DNA from: Adiantum capillus-veneris
Taxonomy: Eukaryota; Streptophyta; Polypodiopsida; Polypodiales; Pteridaceae
Assembly: GCA_014529385.2 (NCBI GenBank)
Contig: CM043969.1
Coordinates: forward strand, 12,916,648 to 12,980,647
Direction: 5' to 3'
Length of the DNA stretch: 64,000 bases
The translations under genes were made by a program, and so were the position numbers. Shown piece after piece: positions 10,626 through 20,319 of this stretch (its first letter is position 1; each line of letters starts with the position of its first letter). Below the pieces are notes generated by a model. It did not search any database. It was not told where the DNA came from and saw nothing but the letters and a program-made list of their open reading frames with translations.

Positions 10626-10914
10626 AGGAGGTGAAGAAGAAGAAGAAGATGGAGATGGAGCAAGAGCACTCTTCTATTGCACAAATGAGAGAATGAGTAA
10701 AAAGTAGGTTTAGTTGGCTTTTATAGGAGCTCACCCCATTCACACTTGGGCGTCCATGCTTAGCCAACTAACCCTAGCATGTTCGTGTTAGGGTGCGCCT
10801 CTCATCGGCGATCACTCTTACCCTTTTCCTATTGGTCCGACAAGCCCGGAACCTGACTCTATATAATACAACGTTTATAGATCATAGGGTGTCCGTGTGC
10901 CGTGAGGGTTAACA
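10345..10914 (-). repeat. E2 3' LTR
   Basis: 570 bp, starting TGTTAACCCTCACGG and ending GCGCACA in element orientation. It has a TATA box (10725-10718), a CT/GAAGAAG-rich transcribed part and close similarity to the E1 LTRs in R-U5, with more divergence in U3. It is adjacent to the PPT. Confidence 0.93.
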
Positions 10915-10927
10915 TGCCCCCCTTCCT
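10915..10927 (-). other. E2 polypurine tract
   Basis: AGGAAGGGGGGCA directly 5' of the 3' LTR, where plus-strand DNA synthesis starts. It is the same sequence as in E1 at 27719-27731. Confidence 0.9.
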
Positions 10928-12500
10928 GATGTAGATTCCGTCCTTGAAAGCTATTGAGTTGAAGCTGGGTCGTCGAGGTGGAAGAGCATTTGAGATGAAT
11001 TTCCTTAGCCTTCTTCAGTCACTGCAAAATCAAACAACATTGGCACAGTAATTGCATTCTCTTAAAAAGCATATGCAGTTTTAGGTAGAAAAATTGATTG
11101 GTAAAAGAATTTCAAACAATTTGGTAGCAATGAACATTAAATTGCAATGTAATCAAATGCATAAACAGATGTAAAGGTAGAAAATAAAACAAGTCTGGGG
11201 TCGCTAATTTGACGGTCGAAAAGCACTAGAGATCGAATATTAATACCATGGGTAAGCTTCTTAATTTTCTGTGGTCAATTAAGTTGTTTAATCGCGAGAG
11301 CCAAGTATTCATGTTCGAGGGCTGACTAGAGGCTATATCTAGAAAACCTTGTAGTTAAGCTACCATAAAAGGAATTTCTCATGAAATCATCGCCTGACTG
11401 ATTACTTTTTCTTTGACCCCCCAAAGTCTTTTCACAGTGATTCAATTATGATGTGTGTGCTTATTTTGTATGCCTTGGGTTTTTTGCTTTTCAAGGAAAA
11501 GCGCCCACACTGGGAACCTATAGGGCTCTAGTACCATAGGCAATACATGTGAGTGAAGTACCAATTTAAGCAGGGATTTCTCTTCCAGCTTAAAATTTTA
11601 CATTGTGGCACTTTGATTTTTTGTTTGTTCATTTTCAGCATTTATATTTTGTAACTTTGGGGGGTCATATAACACTGTTACCCTCCCCAGGCTCATCACA
11701 TTAGTAAACTCCCTTTATAATACTTAAGCTAAAGGTCACTAGGGTTAAGCCCACTAGAAAGCCCTAGTACATTTCATACAATGCTGCCTAAATCGGATTA
11801 AGAACCTAAGTAACCATTGCTTATTAGGAAGGCATTCCCCATGGTATTAAGAGAAGATTTCTAATACCTAGCTTGGTCAAACTAGCTTAGTCGGACTGCT
11901 TAATTTTTAAACCTAGACAACTGATTATGACAAAACATTACATTGAATTAAATGTTTGATACTAAGCAAATGCGCTGGATATTATGCTACCAATCACAAT
12001 TAAAGCAGACAAACATAGATACAAAAAGATAAGGGCAATGCTAATGGACAAGAAACACCTGTTTGTGTTGATGGTTGCGCTTGATCTGAAGGTTCCATGA
12101 AGGTCCAAATCCTAACCACAGCAACACGTTCCTGTACACACTATGAAACACAAACAATACCTCTAGGAGGCACATTAGTGGGAAAAGATAACTTCGCTAA
12201 TCTCTCAACTCTAAAACAGAAACACTCCTATCGTACTAATCTTACCTACCCTCCATCACTCAAGTGATGAGGATCAAAGGTGTTTTATGGCATAGGTTTC
12301 TGTTTCACTGTACCAGATGTGACATGTGTAGGTCTGAGTCAATGTTTTGACTTTTAATGTGCATACTCATTTGCTAATTGCTCTTGCTCTTTTTTTTTTT
12401 TTTTTTGAGTATAAAGCTTTATATGTACATTCCCTAAGATTGGTGATTGAGAGGTCAGGGAAAAAGGTTGAGAGGGAAACAAATGAATGATGGATGTCCA
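10928..12500 (-). other. E2 3' untranslated region with conserved inverted motifs
   Basis: About 1.6 kb without a credible ORF. Much of it is shared with E1 26440-27718. It contains TGACCCCCCAAAG (11414-11426) and its complement (11655-11666) 229 bp apart, and a 7-bp-stem hairpin GCTTTTCAAGGAAAAGC (11486-11502). Conservation without coding suggests an RNA role such as packaging; that is inference. Confidence 0.6.
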
Positions 12501-12504
12501 TAAA

Positions 12505-12520
12505 CACTCCCCCCTTCCTT
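12505..12520 (-). other. internal PPT-like purine tract after the E2 ORF
   Basis: AAGGAAGGGGGGAGTG eight bases beyond the ORF stop, with the same GGAAGGGGGG core as the true PPT. A third copy of the core lies inside the ORF at 12818-12832. E1 has both at matching places. Confidence 0.7.
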
Positions 12521-12527
12521 GGGTAGA

Positions 12528-15101
12528 TCATACCGTTTGAAATGAGCTTGTCACCCTTTGAAACCAATTGTTCCAGTTGGTAATGGGTGAGGATTTTTGC
12601 CAGTAGTTTTCTATTACCCTAGGTGCCTCGTCAAGCTGCAACGGTGGTAAGGTACTCTCCCAGGATCGAACTTGAAGTGGTTCATCAGGTGATTCTTGAA
12701 CACTGGGAGGTGTGGATTCTTTTGTAGCTTCATGGAGGTCCACTACTATAGATGGAGGCTGTGTAGAAGCTTTTACCTCTATGGATGTATCACATGATGA
12801 GCTAGAATCTTCATGGGACTCCCCCCTTCCTGAGCTAGGTGGAACAAATCGTTCTTTCTTTGGTACCCAAACTAGCTCTAGAGCGGGTGTGTAGCGTTCT
12901 GTGATTTTTCCCTTTCCACGATCATTGATTCGTTTTGGAGCTACGGGATTGGGCTCACTTGGGTCAGGTGATAGGTAAGAGCACAATCTACGTTTTGGCA
13001 CCCAGATTTGATCATTTCCTTGATAGTAGCCTTGGGCTTCCAATAGTCGTTTAGGGATCCATCGCAACATTTGCTTACTTTTCTTGGAGCGAGTGGTACG
13101 TTTCTTACAAGGCTTCTGTTTTTTAGCACTAGGTATGGTCACTAAAGAAGCTTTAGGGACGCACTTGTATGTTTTCTTCGTTACATTAGGATGAGTCTTG
13201 TCGGAAGCGATATGCATTGCTTGTAGCATATTTAAGGGTATAGGCATTTCATCCCCCTCAGGTGTTACCCAGGTCGTCCCCCTGTTTCCCCAAGTGTCTA
13301 TGGTTGATGCTAGGTGGACCCAATCCACATTGTCTGATTCAGTCATCCCAGGTAGGATATCCATATAAGGAGAATCTTGGCCAATGTCTGAATCCTTCTT
13401 ACAAGTGTAACAATATTGTAGTGGGGCCGAGTGAACTGTGGTGTCAGAGCGATGATCAATAATGGTTTTACTCCCTAAGGGGTGTACCTTACCAGTCACC
13501 AAATCCACTCTAAGGACAGAGTCTTGGAATTGCAAATAGACATGATTTTTAGACCAATCATGAACCATTTGTGCTTCCCTCATGAATGGTCGTCCTAAAA
13601 TCATTTCATATGACATAAGGTGTTTAGAGAAATCCATTACAATGAACGTATGTCGTACCTTGTGTCCTAGAACTTTGATCTTAAGATCCTTGAGCATCCC
13701 CATAGGTTTGGCTATGGTACCATTTGCCATCTTTACCACAATGTTAGTAACACTGAGGCGGGGTTTTCCCATGGATTCCCAACAATCTTTTGTAACGATG
13801 CTAACTCCCGCACCACCATCAAGAATTCCCTTTATAGTTAATCCCTTGGTAGTGATGGGTAGGGTCGCATTAGACTCGTCGCCTTCAAAATACTGCCCTA
13901 ATTCGTTAATGGGTACCTCGATCACAGACTCGTGTCCATCTAAGTCAAGTGATTGCACATGATTTTCCTCATCAATCATAATCGAGTCAGGCCTATTTGG
14001 TTGCGCAAACTGCGGTAATCCCGTTCGTAGCTCTCCGTTAAGGAATGCTCGAAGTGCAAGGAATAACTCAGGATCTCCATACAGCTTTGCTATGATCGTG
14101 GTTCGGACCTCAGAAGACATGAAGTCCACTAGTTTGGCAACATTCATTGGCGTTTTGCAGGGTGTAGGTCCTTGATTAGGAACTGGTGAGGATGGAATCT
14201 CATATTCCTCAATGGGATCAGGTATTCCTTTGTTAAACATCCTTTCCAACAAGAAAGGTGTATGCTCACTTTCTGATGTCCCGTCCTCACTCCCTTCTTG
14301 GATGATACTAGATATGGCTAACGGTCTATGGTTCATGTGGGGTGGATGAACTTGCGTGGGAAACACTGTGTCATGAATTTTGACATGCATGGGTTCTGGT
14401 TCTAGTTTCCTTTGAGTCTCCTCCACAAAACCTCTTAGATGTTTCACCTGCTTAATCTCGTCTACTGGGTTTGGATACGTCCCAATCTTCTTTTTACGAT
14501 TTTTCCCTTTTTGCCCCTGTGGTTTATCTTGGGGGTCTTGGATTGGATTTGGAAACCCTTGTGGTGTTTTCAGAGGCTCTTTATGGTTTTCTCTTATTCG
14601 GTTTTCATTTGGTTCCATGTTACGGTTTTCTTTGTCGGTCTTTCTCTTTGTGGTATTGGTTCTAGTCTCCATTGTCTCGACTGAATCTGAATCATCCTCG
14701 AGGTCATTCATATACACGGGGTCATCTCCTGTTCCTATGTTTGTTTTGGAACTTGGCTTTGAATTTTCCGTATTCTGCGACTTCTTCCTTCGTGTCTTCT
14801 TTTTCTTTGCTTGGATAATTGACGCGGTATCTCTCTCTTCGAGGATATGGCCTGGCCCTTGAAGCATGGACCGTGTAATCGCATAAGCGGGTGCGACGGG
14901 TGGTATTGGCGATGTCACACTAGCAATTTCGACCAAATTTAGGGGTGTGATTTTAGGCGCATTTGGGTTATAGGGGCATTGGGCAATCAAGTGATCTATG
15001 CCACAACGATTACATGTGAGTATTGGCATTGCAGACGTGCTCCCTTGATTCATTTGCATCTGTGCAGCATTCTTTTGCAGCCTAATAGGGCACTCCGCTG
15101 C
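12528..15101 (-). CDS. E2 polyprotein, downstream part: last zinc knuckles, protease, WVPK-motif tail
   Basis: This continues the Gag frame after the TGA at 15104-15102; a restart could use the ATG at 15059. It begins with the rest of the broken third knuckle (AAEC) and then CNRCGIDHLIAQC, another knuckle. A Lys/Glu-rich linker follows. Near codon 1290 of the full frame is an aspartic protease domain: GILDGGAGVSIVTKDCWESM, with a D-G-G-A active site as seen in several plant gypsy proteases, then EMILGRPFMRE. The tail has four W/C-[VI]-P-K motifs (YKCVPK, RWIPKRLL, IWVPKRRL, VWVPKKERF) and an acidic, Ser-rich end. It stops at 12530-12528 with no RT after it. Protease identity is secure; the tail has no function I recognise. 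Confidence 0.85.
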   Translation of the reverse strand, partial: AAECPIRLQKNAAQMQMNQGSTSAMPILTCNRCGIDHLIAQCPYNPNAPKITPLNLVEIASVTSPIPPVAPAYAITRSMLQGPGHILEERDTASIIQAKKKKTRRKKSQNTENSKPSSKTNIGTGDDPVYMNDLEDDSDSVETMETRTNTTKRKTDKENRNMEPNENRIRENHKEPLKTPQGFPNPIQDPQDKPQGQKGKNRKKKIGTYPNPVDEIKQVKHLRGFVEETQRKLEPEPMHVKIHDTVFPTQVHPPHMNHRPLAISSIIQEGSEDGTSESEHTPFLLERMFNKGIPDPIEEYEIPSSPVPNQGPTPCKTPMNVAKLVDFMSSEVRTTIIAKLYGDPELFLALRAFLNGELRTGLPQFAQPNRPDSIMIDEENHVQSLDLDGHESVIEVPINELGQYFEGDESNATLPITTKGLTIKGILDGGAGVSIVTKDCWESMGKPRLSVTNIVVKMANGTIAKPMGMLKDLKIKVLGHKVRHTFIVMDFSKHLMSYEMILGRPFMREAQMVHDWSKNHVYLQFQDSVLRVDLVTGKVHPLGSKTIIDHRSDTTVHSAPLQYCYTCKKDSDIGQDSPYMDILPGMTESDNVDWVHLASTIDTWGNRGTTWVTPEGDEMPIPLNMLQAMHIASDKTHPNVTKKTYKCVPKASLVTIPSAKKQKPCKKRTTRSKKSKQMLRWIPKRLLEAQGYYQGNDQIWVPKRRLCSYLSPDPSEPNPVAPKRINDRGKGKITERYTPALELVWVPKKERFVPPSSGRGESHEDSSSSCDTSIEVKASTQPPSIVVDLHEATKESTPPSVQESPDEPLQVRSWESTLPPLQLDEAPRVIENYWQKSSPITNWNNWFQRVTSSFQTV

Positions 15102-17708
15102 TCAATGTGGTCCACCACACTCGTAGCATTGAAGAGGTGGCCTCCTAGCCTGGGTGTTGATATTTTGACCTCTGGATGCGAGAGCAGCAGCTTGATAAAC
15201 CGGCTTGACTTGTCCCCAACAATCTTCCATGTAGTATATAGGACACTCTTCCAATGTATCAAGTCCGTAGGCAATACTAGTGTCTATTTCCTCCTCACAG
15301 CCATCTGGATAAGCATTTGATGGCTCGCAACCCACTTGGTTCATAGGGGCGACTCTTGGATGCGGGGGCTGCGGTCCTAGCACAGGAGGTGATAGCGGTG
15401 TAGCTTGTACAACATTTTGAGATCTAGGAACCATGTGTTGCGGTAGTTGCTCAACAGATGGAGCAGGCATCAATACAGGAGCTCGAGGCGCATCCGTCCA
15501 GGCTACAGGTGGTCTATTTGCCATCATACGTTTGATCATTAAACAATCCTTAGCTTGGTGACCATACCTACCACATGCGTTGCAAGTTCCATTAAATTTT
15601 ACTCTAAACGTAGGGCACTCACTAGTGCTATGTGGACCTAAGTAATTGGAACACCATTGTTGCTCCCTTCTTGGATACATATGACTATTTTGAGGGGGTC
15701 GATTATCCTTAAGAGACTCTTGGATTGCCTTGGTGAGGTCTGTCAAGAATGTCTCAAATACCTTTGGCTCATTGGCAATGGGCTTTGCAGTCATGGGTTC
15801 ATACTCAATGGCTTGTGAGCTAGTGGATCTCGTGTCAGTAGACACCCTCATGCCTGCTATCATCAAGTTGTCCTCTAATTGGATTGCATTGGCAGTGACA
15901 TCTTCCCAGGTTGTGATACCTCTAATCACTAGTCCATTATAGATTCCTTCATTCCTCAACCCTCGAATGAATCGATCAAGCAGTTGGTTATTGTTGAAGC
16001 GCTCATTTACAGGGCAACGAGAGTTTAAGTGCTTTAGACGACTAATGAAGTCCCTTACTGACTCTCCTTCCTTACGTTCGGCCTTCTGTAGCTGAGATGC
16101 TACACCCCAAAGCACACCTTCTCGTATGTACTCCTTTAGAAACAACCTTCGAAGGGTAGGGTAGATTGTTTTCTCGTCCACCCTTAGGGTCCTATACCAA
16201 TCTCCAGCCTTCCCACTTAATGTCAAGCTTAAGGCATTGCACTTATGTAGTTCGTTGCGTTCCCCTAAGGAATCACATACTTGTTCAAACACTTCAATGT
16301 GTTTCCTAGCATCTTCGTCCCCATTGAATTTTTGCATGAGTTTGGCAATTTGTACTGCCTTACTTCTAGGCTCTCTATCAGATGCATGATGCATATTTTC
16401 CGCGATAGATCGACCTATGGTTTGAGCAAACGCTGCCAAGTCACCTATGTGAGGAGGCAGGGCCGGTGGAGGTACTCTTGGAATCATATGTGGGAGAGGA
16501 ACGGGTACCGGTCTTGGAATATGTGTGGATGATGCAGGATATGGAACATAACCGGGCATAGGTCCACTCGGATAAGGGCTAGGGAGTGGCACTCGAGGAG
16601 CATAAGCAAGTGGTACAATTGGAGGTGTGGGGGCCATATGTGCATAAGGGGCTAGAGGCACATATGGTCGAGGCCCCATATTAGGTACTACGACACTAGG
16701 TAGTGGCACTGCGCTAACCGTAGATGTCATCGGTACATTCTCTGTCAGGCTTATCCCTAGAGTGAGCACTGTGTTTTCCTTGATAGAGGGTTGAGCCAAG
16801 TTAGGGAAGCTAAAGTTTTCGCTCGGAGGCTCAGATTGCATAGAGACCCCAGGTGAAATGACGTAAGATGGGTCCATGGGGTTCATTAGAGGAGTCTCCA
16901 TTTGTGATAGAGTAGGCTGTTGAGCCTTGCTCGTATCCAGAAATCTCATGGGGCCAGTTGAGAGTATATTTACCCCTCGGTTTTGCCTTTCTGATTGAAT
17001 AATGCCATGGATAACATTACAGATCATTTTTTGTTGATCTTCGATGCTCGTGGCACTAGAGGTGGATTGTACAATCTCTATCCATCCTACATGGTAGGCG
17101 TGGCCAGAGTGTAGATCCGTCAACACCTCAGTGTGGAGGTCGTATGTCCAATGATCATTAATGAACAATCCTTCTAGAGTCGACGTGTTAACGGTTTCTT
17201 GTGAGGTAGAAGCAATGTTGCTCCCCGTGGTTTTACTTGTCACCAACGGTACTCTAGAGGGAACTTCTGAAGGAGGCAGCTCAACAGGGCCTTCTTGGTA
17301 AGAAGTTGGTAGGATATCCACATGGACACTCTTTGGGGGTGTGGGGTCCACGTGCGATGTGAAAGGAGAGTCCACTTCCCCAGCCCCTTCGTGTGCTTCA
17401 TTTGCATCAGGTTCCGAGCGAGTAGCTCTACCTAATGTTTCCATGAAACGGCTAAACATACTAGTACTATGCTGTGGAGCTTCGGGAGGTGCATGGCCTT
17501 CTCTCTCAGTGTTTTGGGTAGGGTATGCTTCTATGATTTCTGAGTCGGAGGAGGAATCACTAGCGGCTATTTTAGGGTCTTGGGTGGTGCTACCTTTTGT
17601 CCCCGCTGAGGGTTTAGAGCTTATCGTGGATGGGTAATGGGTGTCCGTATGAACAGAGGCACCCTCAATATGCTCGTGTTCTAGCACCCGCCCAGAGCGT
17701 AAGTGCAT
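15102..17708 (-). CDS. E2 Gag
   Basis: 868 codons from ATG 17708 (MHLRSGRVLEHEH) to a TGA. The N-terminal 330 residues are Ser/Thr-rich and low in structure, and residues about 330-440 are proline-rich (PLPSPYPSGPMPGYVPYP). The retrotransposon-gag domain covers about 450-640 (KLMQKFNGDEDARKHIEVFE, GKAGDWYRTLR, ESVRDFISRLKHLNSRCP). Nucleocapsid motifs follow: CSNYLGPHSTSEC (second Cys replaced by Tyr), CNACGRYGHQAKDC (intact, near residue 708) and CYECGGPH, cut by the stop. The TGA sits where Arg is expected (CGA to TGA), and the frame continues beyond it. Gag would form the particle; the leader upstream holds the PBS. Confidence 0.9.
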   Translation of the reverse strand: MHLRSGRVLEHEHIEGASVHTDTHYPSTISSKPSAGTKGSTTQDPKIAASDSSSDSEIIEAYPTQNTEREGHAPPEAPQHSTSMFSRFMETLGRATRSEPDANEAHEGAGEVDSPFTSHVDPTPPKSVHVDILPTSYQEGPVELPPSEVPSRVPLVTSKTTGSNIASTSQETVNTSTLEGLFINDHWTYDLHTEVLTDLHSGHAYHVGWIEIVQSTSSATSIEDQQKMICNVIHGIIQSERQNRGVNILSTGPMRFLDTSKAQQPTLSQMETPLMNPMDPSYVISPGVSMQSEPPSENFSFPNLAQPSIKENTVLTLGISLTENVPMTSTVSAVPLPSVVVPNMGPRPYVPLAPYAHMAPTPPIVPLAYAPRVPLPSPYPSGPMPGYVPYPASSTHIPRPVPVPLPHMIPRVPPPALPPHIGDLAAFAQTIGRSIAENMHHASDREPRSKAVQIAKLMQKFNGDEDARKHIEVFEQVCDSLGERNELHKCNALSLTLSGKAGDWYRTLRVDEKTIYPTLRRLFLKEYIREGVLWGVASQLQKAERKEGESVRDFISRLKHLNSRCPVNERFNNNQLLDRFIRGLRNEGIYNGLVIRGITTWEDVTANAIQLEDNLMIAGMRVSTDTRSTSSQAIEYEPMTAKPIANEPKVFETFLTDLTKAIQESLKDNRPPQNSHMYPRREQQWCSNYLGPHSTSECPTFRVKFNGTCNACGRYGHQAKDCLMIKRMMANRPPVAWTDAPRAPVLMPAPSVEQLPQHMVPRSQNVVQATPLSPPVLGPQPPHPRVAPMNQVGCEPSNAYPDGCEEEIDTSIAYGLDTLEECPIYYMEDCWGQVKPVYQAAALASRGQNINTQARRPPLQCYECGGPH

Positions 17709-18085
17709 GTGCTTTTGATACCCTAAGGTGTCAAAAAGCTGCTCTAGGAGGCCTTGTGACTAGTTTTTAGCGTGTTTTTTGTTGGTTTTGCTACTAGATT
17801 TTTTAGAGCGTGTCGTGGAATGGGCCGTGTGATAGCTCGAAACGAGCGTAGCGGTCAGAGGGTCGTGCCGTGCTTTACAGCCCTCCGTTTGGTCACTCTA
17901 TGCCCTCGAAATCCCTAAAACTGTCAATTTCCAGTAGGGAACTAGGCCCAAACTAGAAAGTCTAAGGGTGCAAGTGGGAAGAGAAAGGAGGAGAGTGGAG
18001 GACTTGTCCCACATGCTCTCATTCTCTCTTGAGGGAGTAGGGTATATATATAAGAGTGAGTCTAGTATATATCAGAGGACTGAGG

Positions 18086-18121
18086 CCTGAGGCCTGGGCC
18101 TGGGCTTGGGCTTGGGCTTGG
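18086..18121 (-). repeat. (CCCAAG)n hexanucleotide array in E2 leader
   Basis: About five copies of CCCAAG, some variant, in element orientation. The corresponding E1 array at 23805-23842 is longer and purer. Confidence 0.85.
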
Positions 18122-18255
18122 GGAAACAATCCCGATCTATCTTTTATACAAACCAACCCGTCCGTTTTAAGAGTCACGTTTTTTATTTTCGAAAAATTTC
18201 ACCGCCCGCTCACTCGCGTTTTTATTTTTTATTTTTTATTTTTTTTTAATATACA

Positions 18256-18560
18256 GAAAACGCAAAAATTGAAGATGCAGAACTTGAAAACGCAGAAATT
18301 GAAATTACAGAAATTGAAGATGCAGAACTTGAAAACGCAGAAATTGAAAACGCAGAAATTAAAATTGCAGAAATTGAAATTGCAGAAATTGAAAATGCAG
18401 AAAATTGAAAAAACGCAGAAATGCAGAAAATTGCAGAAATTGAAAACGCAGAACTTGAAAATGCAAAAATTGCAGAAAATTGAAAAAACGCAGAAATGCA
18501 AAAAATTGCAGAAATTGAAAAAACGCAGACAATAGCAGAAATTGAAACTTGACAGCAAAT
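18256..18560 (-). repeat. E2 leader minisatellite (GCAGAAATTGAAAAC-like units)
   Basis: About 20 irregular units of 12-18 bp built from GCAGAAATTGAAAAC and shorter variants lie between PBS and gag. Open frames across it are an artefact of the repeat. E1 has the homologous array at 23352-23592. Confidence 0.9.
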
Positions 18561-18672
18561 GCAGAAAACGCAAAAAACAGAAATCTCCACACACTCCTTC
18601 CCTGCCTTTCCTATGATAGAAATTGCACCACAAGGAAGCGTAAAGTGCTAACCGAGCTTAGTGTAGGACATA

Positions 18673-18690
18673 TCCCCGGCAGCGGCGCCA
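18673..18690 (-). other. E2 primer-binding site
   Basis: The minus strand reads TGGCGCCGCTGCCGGGGA, four bases inside the 5' LTR. The form is close to the TGGCGCCGTTGCCGGGGA PBS known from plant Ty3/gypsy elements of the Tat/Athila group. Confidence 0.92.
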
Positions 18691-18694
18691 AAAA

Positions 18695-18944
18695 TGTGCG
18701 CTCCTTGCCGCACTGTCGAAGCAAGGGACTTGCCAATACACCGTATGCGTGCCACAAACGGCTCCAAGCACACAACAAGCCTAAACTAGCAAGCTCAAGA
18801 GAACAAAGGGTGTGTCACTCACCGCTCTACGCTCGCCTTCGTGGTGGATTCCTCGCCGCGATGAAGAAGAAGCTGCAGTCATGCCGCGCTCAACCGCTTC
18901 GCCGCCGTCGTGCCTTCGTAATGCTCGATCGCACACACACTCTC

Positions 18945-18975
<31 letters not shown>

Positions 18976-19264
18976 AGGAGGTGAAGAAGAAGAAGAAGAT
19001 GGAGATGGAGCAAGAGTACTCTTCTATTGCACAAATGAGAGAATGAGTAAAAATTAGGTTTAGTTGGCTTTTATAGGAGCTCACCCCATTCACACTTGGG
19101 CGCCCATGCTTAGCCAACTAACCCTAGCATGTTCGTGTTAGAGTGTGCCTCTCATCGGCGATCACTCTTACCCTTTTCCTATTGGTCCGACAAGCCCGGT
19201 ACCTGACTCTAAATAATACAACGTTTATAGATCATAGGGTGTCCGTGTGCCGTGAGGGTTAACA
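18695..19264 (-). repeat. E2 5' LTR
   Basis: 570 bp, same ends as the 3' LTR, TATA box at 19075-19068. Scattered single-base differences from the 3' LTR (for example at 18733, 18787 and 19096) number about ten. Confidence 0.93.
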
Positions 19265-19269
19265 TTGCC
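19265..19269. other. TSD TTGCC, right copy (E2)
   Basis: Matches 10340-10344. The interrupted repeat copy B resumes from here. Confidence 0.92.
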
Positions 19270-19640
19270 AGTGAAGGATGGGTGGTCTTGATTAATCGAG
19301 AAACTCTCCACTCCCTCTTATTAAGAGAAGTGAAATTAGAGATTCATTGTGCCAAGAGTCGAGATGGCCCAAAGCTACATGACACAAGATTACTATTTAT
19401 TTTAGACTAAGTCTCATATCATATTTATGGTTTATGGATGGCGGCTATGCCTCTTCAACGTGGAGAAAAAGACGTTATTTATGGATTCTAAATATGTCAA
19501 TGGGATTTCATCTTTATGTTGGGAAACAGCTTCATTATAATCCTAGATTTATCGCCCTAGCTTGTGGCGGATAAACCTTATAACCACGTAAACGATAGAT
19601 AGAGGACTTACTCTCTTTTGTTGCTCGTATCTCTACTTTG
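19270..19640 (+). repeat. LTR-like repeat copy B, right part
   Basis: Continues copy B after the E2 insertion. It matches 2985-3350 in reverse complement, including TTAATAAGAG, the ATAACCACGTAAAC phrase and the end GTTGCTCGTATCTC. A gypsy RNase H remnant follows directly, without a PBS or gag. Confidence 0.65.
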
Positions 19641-19655
19641 TAGAAATAGAGTAGG

Positions 19656-20090
19656 GTGTCGTCAACGAAAAAGGAGAATAGAGGAAGGCCATCTATGAAG
19701 TCGCCCCAATCTTTTTCGGGTCTAAGGACCTCACACTTTGAAAGTAAAAATTTGGATAGAGCTCAACAAAATTATTCTATCTTTGAGAGAGAGCTCTATG
19801 CCATAGTTCACACTTTACAAAAGTGGCGACACTGTTTATATGGTGCCAAGTTTGAAGTAGTTTTTGACCATGAGAGTATAAAATGGTTTAATACTTTTTG
19901 ACTATGAGAGTACAAAATGGTTTAATACTCAAATGGACTTGAAGGGTCGTAAAGCTAGATGTGCGGAGATCCTTCAAGATTATGATTGTAAGCTACGATA
20001 TCGCAAAAGGAGTGATATAATGTAGTAGCAAATGCACTAAGCCGGATGCCTCAAATTAATTCACTTGCTTTCACATAAATAAAGAGTGAA
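19656..20090 (+). pseudogene. gypsy RNase H remnant next to repeat copy B
   Basis: RNase H removes the RNA template during reverse transcription. The frame shows LDRAQQNYSIFERELYAIVH followed by TLQKWRHCLYGAKFEVVFDH, the conserved centre of gypsy RH, with SIKWF after it. A direct duplication of about 35 bp (from TTTTTGACCATGAGAGT near 19861 to 19927) then breaks the frame. The downstream part reads GRKARCAEILQDYDCKLRYR and VANALSRMPQ in other frames, matching the end of RH (usually ADALSR). No RT palm precedes it and no integrase core follows, so it is an isolated piece. Confidence 0.8.
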
Positions 20091-20319
20091 TTTTTGAAGT
20101 CATTACGTGACAAGTGTGCACAAGATCACTCAACCAAGCTTTGCAAGAGCACAAGTTGTGTTGTAAATAAAGTGCTCTTCGAGAGAGAATTACAATACAA
20201 AGACCTTGTAAAGGGAGAACTGAATCTAAGCAAACCCACCGATCCTTATCAAGTTTCCAAGTCAGAGGGGAATCGCCTCTTTTTTGAGTGCACATGGCTC
20301 TGCAGATATGGTGCTTGAA

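Larger units (their letters stand above)
10345..19264 (-). mobile_element. E2: non-autonomous LTR retrotransposon encoding Gag and protease only
   Basis: A complete 8,920-bp element on the minus strand. Both LTRs are 570 bp (18695-19264 and 10345-10914), and the TSD TTGCC lies at 10340-10344 and 19265-19269. PBS is at 18690-18673 and PPT at 10927-10915. The single long frame (17708-12528) encodes Gag, zinc knuckles and an aspartic protease but no RT, RNase H or integrase; the 1.6 kb after it is non-coding. The LTRs differ at about ten positions by eye, so the insertion is recent but not fresh. It sits inside LTR-like repeat copy B. The PBS and DGGA-type protease fit plant Ty3/gypsy. Replication would need enzymes from another element. 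Confidence 0.93.

Noticed and set aside
14617-14862. Plus-strand open frames opposite the E2 polyprotein
   Set aside because: They are antisense shadows of a long, well-supported minus-strand frame and show no domain.
18256-18560. CRISPR-like array of short repeats
   Set aside because: Units are irregular, with no unique spacers, and lie inside a plant retrotransposon leader.
18229-18633. Open frames of 77-159 codons across the E2 leader
   Set aside because: All come from the GCAGAAATTGAAA minisatellite. The region lies between PBS and gag and is leader RNA.
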